In this document: positions 1-9,100 of the stretch, piece after piece
Position numbering within the stretch: the stretch's first letter is position 1
How the letters are laid out: each line of letters starts with the position of its first letter
Origin: Dipetalonema caudispina
Taxonomy: Eukaryota; Nematoda; Chromadorea; Rhabditida; Onchocercidae
NCBI GenBank assembly: GCA_013365325.1
Contig: JABVXV010000627.1
Span: 1 to 20,273, forward strand
Direction of reading: 5' to 3'
Length of the DNA stretch: 20,273 nucleotides
The notes under the pieces: generated by a model
The model's database searches: none
What the model saw: the letters and a program-made list of their open reading frames with translations, nothing else
What the model was told of the DNA's origin: nothing
Position numbers and translations under genes: made by a program

Positions 1-1354
1 GCCCTTTCCATTAGTTATAAGGGAAATGAGTAAAAATTTTGAAAGTTTGGAAAGACAAATTCTAAAGAACAAAGGGATTTAACATGATTTACTCTGTATC
101 ACTGACGGTTCATTTCTTCCTGAATTTCAAAGAAAAGTGCGCTCATCGATCCCTTGCTTGGGATATAAACAGTTATCTCCAGCTCCGGAACTATGTGAAT
201 ATTTTAATTGCTTGTCAATTGATTAATCATTTTGTCATCTTTGGTTAGACCTTTTTGATTTGATTTTAACTCATTCTTCGATGTTTGCTGATTTCCTCCA
301 TATCGCATTTTTCCGAAAGGATATCTTTAATGAGTGTTAATTGTTCATCAATTGAGTGATTGATCACGTGTAGTGTAAATCCAAATAATTTCTTGTATTT
401 TAATTTTCCATGTTAAAACGAAAAGCTCTAAAACGAACTTTCAAAAGGTATGGCGTTTGAAATAAAGATCAATGAAGCAGATCTGTTTCCTTTAACCTCA
501 CATCACAAAACTGTCACGTTTGCATATCCCTCATATATTCGATGAAAGATACAAATCATTTTTGGATAATTCATCCTTCTGAAGAGTGTGGAAATTTTGC
601 AGGCAACATTATCCAAGTTTTAAATACTGAGAATTTACATGTGAATATCGTCCTTGGACCTGTGAAAGTGCAAAGCGAATGATACTGTTCCCTCTTCCAT
701 TAATATAATTTACTTCCAAAAAATATCGAAATCCTGATCCCATAAAGTATGACCCTTGGAATGCAACAAATGAACTCAAAATAATAACAGCTAATAGAAC
801 AATTCCATTAAAATAGTCAAATATCAAAATTTTTATACATCTCAGAAATTCAGAAATCCTCCTTACAAGCTAACTTTTATAAGCTAGAAAAACTAAATGC
901 TCCGAACTCCACTATGAACAGCGTCATATTTGGCTCCACCTAAACTAAATATCCTCTCCAGCTCCTTTCGCTCATCCCTTCAGATTTTTCAGATACCATA
1001 TGTCCTGGCAATTATAACTACTTATTTCACGCATACTAAATCAGAGAATAATTTGATTCTAAGCAAATTTGCTATCCGTACACGAACAGAATGAAAATGT
1101 CTCGTTAACAAGTTTTACCTGCAGTAATGCACAGCGTAACATACGCCATGAATTTATACAAATTTGTTCATCCAATTATTTCTGGATTTCGGATAAACAA
1201 ACAGACTCTTAATTTTGGATTTGCATTTAAACGTCATCTCTAAACAAGATTCTGCCCCACAACAAAAGCAATAATAAGTTTACTTGTTTTAAAGAAAACG
1301 TGGACTCAAGCTCAATCGATTTCAGTTTACAATTAATATTCTCATTATACTACC
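1..1354. other. Left flank, no firm gene
   Basis: AT-rich DNA beyond the 3' end of gene A, with no gene I can support. On the minus strand 609-827 is open for 72 codons and encodes a hydrophobic stretch that resembles a signal peptide or membrane helix, but it lacks an ATG at its beginning. On the plus strand 84-249 is open for 54 codons from an ATG. Two overlapping frames look equally open there, as expected of chance in AT-rich sequence. Confidence 0.5.
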
Positions 1355-1360
1355 TTTATT
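1355..1360 (-). promoter_or_regulatory. Candidate poly(A) signal of gene A
   Basis: The plus strand reads TTTATT, which is AATAAA on the minus strand. It lies about 120 bases beyond the TGA stop at 1483-1485, a normal distance for a 3' UTR. It is the first canonical hexamer downstream of that stop. AATAAA is frequent by chance in such AT-rich DNA, so only position supports it. Confidence 0.4.
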
Positions 1361-1482
1361 AAGAATACCAACTAAGAAATACCTTCTTCAACAACTAACA
1401 GCTAGATAATGTGAAAATGAAAAAAGTCAAGTCAAATAAGACACATACAGTATCAGGCAAAAAGTCACAATCAATCACAGAA

Positions 1483-1602
1483 TCAATGAAGTAGCATCTG
1501 AGCTTTTAACTTACTGATTGTCCTATCTTTCTCCACTAATTCCTTCCGTAAAGCATCATTTTCTTTAAGGAGCCGCTGCACAACATCGCTGTCCTCCATT
1601 TT
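1483..1602 (-). CDS. Gene A terminal exon, coiled-coil end
   Basis: The acceptor is ATTATTCCAG and the exon then encodes 39 residues before TGA. The peptide is highly charged, with leucines spaced for a short coiled coil (motifs QRLLKEND, LRKELVEKD and ISKLKAQ). Codons are less AT-biased than the surroundings. The exon starts in phase 0, exactly matching the 42-nt exon upstream. It is the most convincing single exon of gene A. The likely role of the segment is dimerisation or partner binding, inferred only from heptad spacing. Confidence 0.6.
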   Translation of the reverse strand, partial: KMEDSDVVQRLLKENDALRKELVEKDRTISKLKAQMLLH

Positions 1603-3652
1603 CTGGAATAATCAAATTTTAAAAAATTTCTCGTATTCATTAATAAGTGTAATCAAAAATAACGATAGTGAGAGAAGGTAGAGAAACATACCATTTGGGT
1701 CGATTTATTCGCGCCTTCTGCTTCTGTTGAATCCTGAAAAAAATTTGAGTGTCAAATCAGTAATAAAGAAAACAATCAATACAATGATTCATTAGCAGAT
1801 GCACTTACTGATAAATGATAAGATAGGGTTATATGAATGCGCTACGCTTGTGAAAGAATATGATGCTGGCGCTGCTCAATGCACTGATGGCGTGAAGAAG
1901 TGAAACAGTTATATGGTAACTAATTTTAATATTCAGGTGAAAATTTTACAAGAACGGAATAAACTGCGAAAATGTTTGAACAACTCTATTCTCGTTTCAA
2001 CAAATTCAAAAATCCAGCAAAAAAGAATGGGTAATAGTATTAGCAATAATCATTAGAACGATAGACATGCATTTATTAATCTCCTCAATTCCAGCAATTG
2101 ACTTTTTATGTACATAACATCATTACACGATGACTCATACATCGCTACGTTAGGAAATGCAACCATCTTGTTTTCATTGGCCAATGCTTCATCGTATCTT
2201 TGATTCCTGTAGAAAAGTGCAGAAATGGTACTTGAATTTTGAATCTGATTGAAAACTATGAGGTATAGTTTATAAGATGAAGTCGAGATCGAAATTCTGA
2301 CTGCTGACAGGTTTCGTATTAATTTTGAACGAAACTACACGAAAAGAAATAATTTTTTATAAGAAATAGAAAACCATAAAAAACATGAATGTGTTCTCGA
2401 ATTTCTGCAGTGAAGAAAAACCATTCTGTATCAAGATATGTTATAGCTTCGATTGCGTCAGTGATACTAATGTTTTTCAGTGATTTCAAACAACTGTTAT
2501 CACTAAAAGAAATTTTTTCTTTTAGATTTCTTTTAGTAATATTAGTTGTTTGAAACCACTGGAAGATTTGAAACTCAGCTTTTCAGGCATGATTTGATTG
2601 CTTATTTCCCGAAATATTATTGGATGTAGAAAGTACTACTGGAAATTTGAACTCCTGAATTTAGGACTACTTCTTAAGAAAAATGACCTCAAACTGTGAT
2701 ACTACGACAAATATTTTTGGTCAACGACATATGCTTACTGATAGAATATAAAAAAGGCAGTAATGCAGTCGCAGTAAGATTAAACTCAAGTTTTACATCT
2801 GGGAAGAAAATGAGATAAGCTACTCAATTAAAGTACATCATGCTTACTTATAATGAGCTGAAAAAGAATTTGGCGAAGCAACCGGCCCTTGATCATGGTC
2901 GCGTGGTGGTGGTTGTCGTGAGCGAGATCGACCTGCCCTGAAATTTCTAGATAATGCACATCCATAAGCATATCAAATTCATAGAATAACTATTGTTTAC
3001 CACTGCAAAGGAATCACTGCGCATAGTCCATAGGTGCAATCAAATCAAAAGCATAAATATTATAACAGCACCGCTGTAGATCTAGTAGATCTTACTCTAA
3101 GTGTTCTTGGGTATAAACACAACAGCGTAAATAAAATTTGATGGGGCAATCTTCATGGAACTATAACCTATGAATACTTCAAATACAGACTGTCTTCTAG
3201 CTCATATTTATCTCTAAATTTCAAGAAACAGAAAGATAGACGCAATTCCCATATAATGTAACTTGACACTGTGTAAATGAAACGTGCATGGACAGGCACA
3301 GCAGGATGCTAATTGTCCGAAGTTCGCATCTTTGCATGTCTGCATTTGCTACAAAATAAAATGCATGAATTTAGTACGCTAAAACGTACTTGTAGCATTT
3401 TACAATAATGCTAAAGATAATAGAAAATGTCATGATTTTCAATTTACAAACTGTTTAAGTCATCTGAATAAAAAAGAAAATTAATTTAATTGAGGCAACA
3501 GAAAATTTGCTGGAGGAGGTGATCGTTGTGTACTTTGGAGAAAAGTATGAATGATAATTCGGACTAGATGAGACTTTTATATGAACAGAAATAATACTCA
3601 AGATTACAATAAAGATACCACAGTCGGAATCAAAGCTTTCAAAAGACTTGAA

Positions 3653-3690
<38 letters not shown>

Positions 3691-4700
3691 GTAAGTCTAA
3701 CACTATTAATTTTCATAGTTTAAAACAGATCTGTCTTGAATCATAAACTAACAGGAAATAGCTAGCATACTTTTAGTCTCCCACCTGAATGCACTATTCA
3801 AGAAGACTAACTTTACATCCTCGACATACACCGTTGTTTACACTTAAGTATGATAAAACATTGTACAGAAACACCTTCGTATACTTAGATGTGCGATCTG
3901 AAATAATTAACCCGGAAGATGGATTTATTAGGGTAGGAAACAAACCTTTAAGGCTATTAACAGAGATAAAGAATTCTTTACATAATAGCATACTGTGAGG
4001 GAAATTTTCCACAGCTGACAAATAACTTACCTACTACATGACATTCGATACACGAAAAATATCAACATCTTCATCTCTAAGTGAAATGAAGGTGTTGCCG
4101 ATTTGCTATTAATCAAAAAATGTTGTATAGATGGTCTGCTTCCTTTTATCGCCTTAAATGATTTTTGAAATTATCTCGATAAAGCAGGAGGAAATAAATC
4201 TGTCAAGAAAAAGATTAGTCAAGAAATATAAATTAAGAAGCTAAAAAAGGAAAAAAAGCCAGGACTTCTTATGAAAGGAAAAATGAAGTAAAACGGTATC
4301 ACTTTCTGTAATTTAGAGAGTAGATGTAATTTGCAGCAACAATATATTGTAATTGAATTGTATTGGGAAATGGAACTGATATGGTTAGTTAACCTAATAA
4401 CAGAAGTAAATGAAGAGGAGGGATGAATAAGAGGTAATGGAAAAGAAGAGAATTTGAGAATGACAGCTATATAAGAAGTAAAGCAGAAGCTCACCTCACC
4501 GACTTGATCAACGTATTCAGAAGTAGGCAATCAGCCATCACAACAACGCAGCCCCACCAGCAGTACCATTCACAACACAAAATCACTCCACCACAAAATA
4601 TATCGGAATAGAAATGAAGTGAGAGAGCAGAATGAGAGGAAAGGGTGTTGTCATCGTCGTCAACGTCATCATCATCGTCGGTTACGGCGTCATCATCCAT
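1483..4700 (-). CDS. Gene A: small spliced gene with Asp-rich N-terminus and alternative 3' ends
   Basis: Not recognised. The model begins at an ATG at 4700-4698 in good context (CCAATGG). Exon 1 is 4700-4495 and exon 2 is 2937-2848. The shorter form then uses a terminal exon 2206-2053, giving 149 residues. The longer form uses 2466-2385, 1733-1692 and 1602-1483, giving 179 residues. All junctions keep phase. The protein has 11 Asp in its first 17 residues, a hydrophobic Cys/Trp-rich stretch at about 38-62 that could be a membrane segment, an SRSR/PPP segment in exon 2, and in the long form a charged leucine-heptad C-terminus. A shorter product could start at Met55. The gene lies 1.1 kb downstream of gene B on the same strand. 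The long form's last two exons are phase 0 and could belong to another transcript. Exon 1 is the least certain part. Confidence 0.4.
1692..1733 (-). CDS. Gene A 42-nt micro-exon
   Basis: Bounded by a strong acceptor TTTTTTCAG and a donor ATG|GTATGT. It is 42 nt, phase 0 at both ends, and encodes 14 polar residues beginning DSTEAEG. It reads straight into the coiled-coil terminal exon without a stop, while the other two frames hit stops within it or at the junction. It could be a cassette exon, because skipping it would keep frame. Confidence 0.5.
2053..2206 (-). CDS. Gene A alternative terminal exon
   Basis: The acceptor is TTTTCTACAG. The first base completes a codon with the last two bases of exon 2 (AA|G, Lys), then 50 residues follow to a TAA at 2055-2053. 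The peptide starts NQRYDEALANEN and ends in a leucine-containing helix (SQLLELRR). The opening resembles one half of a TPR-like helix, but there is too little to call a domain. No good donor keeps frame out of this exon, so it looks terminal and mutually exclusive with exons 2466-2385, 1733-1692 and 1602-1483. Confidence 0.45.
2385..2466 (-). CDS. Gene A alternative internal exon (candidate)
   Basis: The minus strand is open here for well over 50 codons. With an acceptor ACATTAG after the foldback and a donor CAT|GTTTTT, the exon is 82 nt and encodes 27 residues (starting ITDAIEAITYLD, ending EIREHIH). It enters in the phase left by exon 2 and exits in phase 0, matching the 42-nt exon. The acceptor has a weak pyrimidine tract, which lowers confidence. 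An alternative acceptor TTCCAG near 2563 lies on the far side of the foldback, so using it would put the foldback inside the exon. Confidence 0.3.
2478..2561 (-). repeat. 36-bp foldback (hairpin) with 12-nt loop
   Basis: Arms 2478-2513 and 2526-2561 are inverted copies matching at 32 of 36 positions, separated by 12 bases. Transcribed from the minus strand, the sense of gene A, two of the four differences become G-U pairs, so 34 of 36 positions pair. From the plus strand only 33 pair. It lies in a gene A intron directly next to the alternative exon. The length and small loop fit a microRNA precursor. A miniature inverted-repeat element is the main alternative. Confidence 0.8.
2848..2937 (-). 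CDS. Gene A exon 2, SRSR/proline-rich
   Basis: The acceptor is AAATTTCAG and the donor is AA|GTAAGC, both strong. The one open frame encodes a basic, proline-containing peptide (AGRSRSRQPPPRD, then SPNSFSAHY). It enters with one base and leaves two, which matches exon 1 and both alternative downstream exons. GC content is clearly higher than the flanks, as expected for coding sequence. Arg-Ser dipeptides plus Pro-rich sequence suggest a disordered linker. Confidence 0.55.
2938..4494 (-). other. Gene A intron 1
   Basis: A 1.56-kb AT-rich intron with GTGAGC donor and TTTCAG acceptor. It contains a 27-base A tract (3660-3686). It also holds a short open minus-strand stretch at 3214-3348 behind a good acceptor (TTTTGTAG), and a region around 3790-4020 that is open on both strands at once. 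None of these fits the main reading frame of gene A. Confidence 0.4.
3660..3686 (+). repeat. Homopolymer A tract, 27 bases
   Basis: A run of 27 A on the plus strand. Such runs occur by slippage or as relics of retroposed poly(A) tails. I see no clear target-site duplication or source gene beside it, so simple slippage is the default. Confidence 0.9.
4495..4700 (-). CDS. Gene A exon 1, Asp-rich start and hydrophobic stretch
   Basis: Starts at an ATG in the context AACCAATGG and ends at a donor GAG|GTGAGC. A second GTGAGG donor lies four bases upstream. It encodes 68 residues: an Asp run made of GAT/GAC codons, a Ser/Leu segment, then about 25 hydrophobic residues with five Cys and three Trp. 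The two bases left over match the phase of exon 2. The GAY-codon run could equally be a trinucleotide repeat in a 5' UTR, with translation starting at the internal Met of MADCLLL. Confidence 0.35.
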
Positions 4701-5810
4701 TGGTTCTGCTCCTCTTCCTAACTGCCTATATTTCTCACGACGAAGAATAAACAAACGAAATGAAATAAGATTTCAATCAGTTGTGGGAGTGCGATGAGTT
4801 TCATCCAAACACTATTCTAACATGGCGTATTCACGTGATCTTCTAAGTTTCTTGAGAAGCGGAAATCGTTTACTTGAAAAATCAGCACTTATAAATTACT
4901 TTTAGTGAGCATATATATCCTAAGATTTTAGCTGTAAAAAAAAAAAAAAAAAATTCCAAGACTACTTTCAAGAATTTTCAAAATGCATTGAAAAATTACG
5001 CTTTAAAAATTCTTCGGAAATATCATTCCGGTTCATGTACGACGTATATGATGACATTTCAGCGTATTACTGACGCTCAAACACGTTCCTTTTTTCTGCT
5101 AAACATTTTGCATTGATTTCACGTGGAAGAGTAGTTTTTGTATTTTGTTTAAAAGGAAGAAAGAATGGAAAATAAGAAATTTCATTGCTGAGTTAATCGT
5201 TAGGAATTTTATTCATTCATCATTTCCAATTTTGTTGCTTTGTTTTGTTAGTCTTTGCAATATAAATCACGAATTGGAATTGTAATTCCATAAGTTCGAC
5301 TATTGCAGATAAATTTAATAAAACTAACAAAGAAGGGAGAATGAATGAATGGAGGGTGAGATTCTTTAGACATTAAAACAATTGGTGAAAGAATAATACG
5401 TCATCAAGAGCTACTAAAAGGTCACAACTTACACTAATCAAATCAGGCTAAACAACTAATAGAAATCAGTTAATATAATTGCTGGGACAGATTTTCTACA
5501 ATAAATTCATCATATTTTTGGATATTTCATTTTAGAATTGCTATATCAGTATGCTTTTGCAGAATATTGCATTTTCTGCAATAGACTTTATAATTTATAT
5601 AAAAACACTCAGTAGTATGGAACTTTTTTGTGAATTTAAATGCTATATGAATAGCTGCATTCAGTACGTTGCATAGCAACCAGAAAATAGCATTGATTGA
5701 AAATCATTTTTTAGCTTGAATTGTTATGAGCAATTCTTGAAGTCGTATTAAGCATTTTACGAAAAGCGTATTATAAGAACTAAAAATTTCTGTTTTTACT
5801 AAATGACTGG
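4701..5810. other. Intergenic region between gene B and gene A
   Basis: About 1.1 kb separates the stop of gene B from the proposed start of gene A. It would hold the gene B 3' UTR and any gene A promoter. An AATAAA on the minus strand (5213-5208) is about 600 bases past the gene B stop. There is an 18-base A tract at 4936-4953. I see no coding stretch and no obvious spliced-leader acceptor close to gene A. Confidence 0.5.
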
Positions 5811-6117
5811 CTACACTTTACGAGTGAGTACATGTTGAAATAAATGCCCAGAAAAGACGAACTTTTGGATCATAGTCATATCGACAAATTGTTCACTCAA
5901 TTCCGCATCTTTATCTGGAGATTTCTCGGGAGAATCTTGAAAACCAGAAGATGTTGTAAATCCAGATGATGTCATAGCAGTTGGTGAAACGAAATCATTG
6001 AGACTGTTCCCTGATTTGGCGTCATTGTCACAAGAGCAGTCAGTAGAAGGATCAGTTGGTAAATTCTTATTTATCACATTGTCTGTTAGTGTAACACTGG
6101 TCGTTGTAAAGCCATCC
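5811..6117 (-). CDS. Gene B exon 9 (terminal)
   Basis: The acceptor is TTCTTTTTAAG. The exon encodes 101 residues to a TAG at 5813-5811. The first two thirds are Thr/Ser/Asp-rich, with the paired CDK-type sites in DSPEKSPDKD. The last 20 residues turn hydrophobic (IQKFVFSGHLF), unlike the rest of the protein. That may mean the natural end uses an internal donor, for example CAACAT|GTACTC, with readthrough to this stop in the model. Confidence 0.65.
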
Positions 6118-9100
6118 CTTAAAAAGAATTTGTGAATTTCTAAACTTTACCAGACATTATCTTTCGAAATTTATTTGTTGCATTGGTAAACAAAAATTCG
6201 GAATAACTTTTGATTCTCCACTACATACTTTCTTCTATCATCTAATGACCCTTTCCTTGTTGTTTTGTCATAGTTATATGTCGATTCGTTGTTCAAAAAT
6301 TGGTTGCTGCAAGCTTCTGAAAAATGCTAAATACATAAAATAATCATCAAAGATGAGATAAAATTCTTCAAATGATAGAAAATTGAATTCAATAAAACTT
6401 GTTCAATTTTTGTTTGAAATGCATTGAGTATAGTAACTAGTCGTATGGAGCAGTGTCGAATTTTTGTAGATTGTTACAGTATTATTAACTTACTTGTGTT
6501 TGGCAAATAAAAATGCTTGGTATTAAAGCCTCAAAACATTTGTTTTGTTGAAAGTAACCTCTCACTGAGTTTGTTGACGAGCTAGGATCCAATGATTGTG
6601 ATTCTGTAGCTCCATCTTCCGAACTTCCTTCTATGCGAGTACGATGAATTTTATCCAGAATAAATTTTACGGGAGACATTTCAACAGCTGGTGAATTTTC
6701 AATGCAAGATGATTCACATTCAGCCAAAGGTGCCTGTAAGAAATGATCACGATGTGAGATGATATATGTAGCAAATACATTTACGTTGACCCACATGAAG
6801 TTTATATCAAGCTTATAGGAAACTAAGAAGTTCATTTCAAAAAATTAATTGAAGAAAAAAATTCAAAGATGAAAAGTACCTGGCCTGTTTCGGTACCAGG
6901 TTTTCTTGCGGGTAATCTTCGCGGTGGTGTTGTATAAAGTGGTATAAAAGATCTTTGTCGACTGGTACTTCTTGCTTTCGTCTGCTCATGATCATTTCTG
7001 TTATGCTGAGATTTCACACTGGATGTTCGGTAAGCATCTTGCTCTAGAAGAACAAAATCCAACAGATATCAGCATACAAATACAGGATCTACGTAATAGT
7101 ACTTTTTAATTATGCAAAAAAATTGTAAATTAAATTTTTGTGATCTGAAAAGTGCCGAATGGAATTTGCAAGGATAGAAAACAAGCTTTGCTTGTTGCGG
7201 GTATACCCTAAACAAAAACTTGGATAATAAAAAATATGAGAAAATGAGCAGTAAATAGGAGTGCAGGAATTTGCATTAATCGTAATAGGACTTGAAATAG
7301 AGTTGTAATTCACTGCAAGTTATTTGGAAATTGTACTGGTTCAAAAATTCTTAAATTACCTGCATTATTTTCTACAAAGATATTCATTGTAGGCTTTATT
7401 TTTGCGTCTTTGATATTTTCTTTATTCTTGGAAGTGTCCAATTTAGCTGCCATCGTAAATGCTACCGTAGGTGGATTGAGTTGACGAATCCTATCAGGTG
7501 GTGAAACAGTTTGTGTAGCTCTCGGTTCCAAATGTACTTTGAAAGCTTTCACAATTGGATTTGTCTTCGTATCATTTCCTGGTCTGGATGGCAAATTCTT
7601 AGGTCTGATAAGCTTGGAATATTTGCCTTGATTCAATGAAACATTCTGTTTAGAAGTTTCCACGTGTGGTGACTGATCGTTTAAAGTTGTCCGTGATCTT
7701 GGAATTCTTGGGATTCTCAGTGCATTGCTTCCTAAAATTTGTCTGGAAGGGATAAATTTGATTGAATCTTTCGTAGAGTCTTGATTGGTTCGCGTCTCCA
7801 TACTCGCTGATTTCTTAAATTGCGTATTAGATGGAACATGGCTTGGTTTATCAACAGGACCTCGTCGCATGCTGCAACAAAAGTTTTGCTAGAAGAAAAA
7901 TGTTCTTTCCAATTTTAAAACATTTAAAATAACAATTTGTTTTCAAAATAATTCAACACAACTAGTCTTTTATTCAAGTTTTAACTTATACAGGAACCCT
8001 CGATCTCCCAACTCTGTAGAAAAAGTTGGACAAAGTAATGTAAGCAAAACGCGTAAAACTGAGGCTAAAGCAAGAAACATGGTAATTTCTCTGCATAGTT
8101 ATTTGTATATATTTATATTTATGCAGTATCTCCTACTCCTCCTAAAATATCAAATTTCATTAAAAAGAATTTTGAAATTAAGACAAATGCAATGGAAAAA
8201 AAAACAGCATATCATTGAATTCTTTAAATTACAGAAAGAGTTAGATGAAGTGAGGGAAATGCATGAAGTTGAGGTTAAAGTAAGAAACAATGATAGGTTC
8301 TGTGGATGACGTCGAACTAATGACGACAAAGTGATGTATGGTGAAACGACTCTATTGAATTCTGAAAATCTGAAATGATGATGAGATTTTTCTCTACGTA
8401 GTCGTTAAATGCCAACAGTAAGCAACACTACAGCTATATCAAAAATTTCATGAAGCATTTCCAAGATAAGTCCTTGGAGAATCCAAATTTCAATATCAGG
8501 AAAAAGAAAAACAACGACCTCTCTGAACATAGCATTAGTATGATTTCAATAGATGCAAAGTAATATATCTAAGTCAAAAAGAGAAAGATTGTACATTACT
8601 TTTGTGTTTTAAAAAATGTTTATTGAGTTATTGAACCAACTGACTATAAAAAATATTCGAAGTGCTCAATTTGCCTTAAATCAGAACAGCACCAACAAAT
8701 TTTGACAAAAACTTTTTTTTTAACGTTTGAAAGTTCAGTGGCTGCTTCATTGTTTCCAGAATGGAATGAATTCTCGGAGTTGAAAAAAAAATTTCCAAAA
8801 GTGAAGTCTTCTTAACTGTACTGTCATTATAATCGGCAAACAGCAAATAAAATAAAAACAAATTTTGAAGTCTAACCTTTGATTAAGGATAAATCCAAAG
8901 TTTTCTGACTGAAAATGAAATCTCAATAATTACTTCACAACAAAGCTCCACATATTACAAAATATTTTCGTACTTTTAAAAATAAACATACAAGTAATAT
9001 AGTAAACCGATGACAACAACTGCGATTTACAATTAGCACTGACAACTGGTGATATGACAATTGCTTCATATCATTATTGAAACAAAATATCACAATGTTT

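Noticed and set aside
84..249. 54-codon ATG ORF and an overlapping Cys-containing frame on the plus strand
   Set aside because: Two frames are equally open over the same bases and there are no supporting splice sites or recognisable motifs.
3660..3686. A tract as the tail of a retroposed gene copy
   Set aside because: No coding or structured sequence upstream resembles a processed copy, and no flanking target duplication was seen.
3789..4021. Open frames on both strands at 3789-3998 (+) and 3794-4021 (-)
   Set aside because: Both strands are open over the same bases, neither fits gene A phase, and no splice borders or domain support either one.
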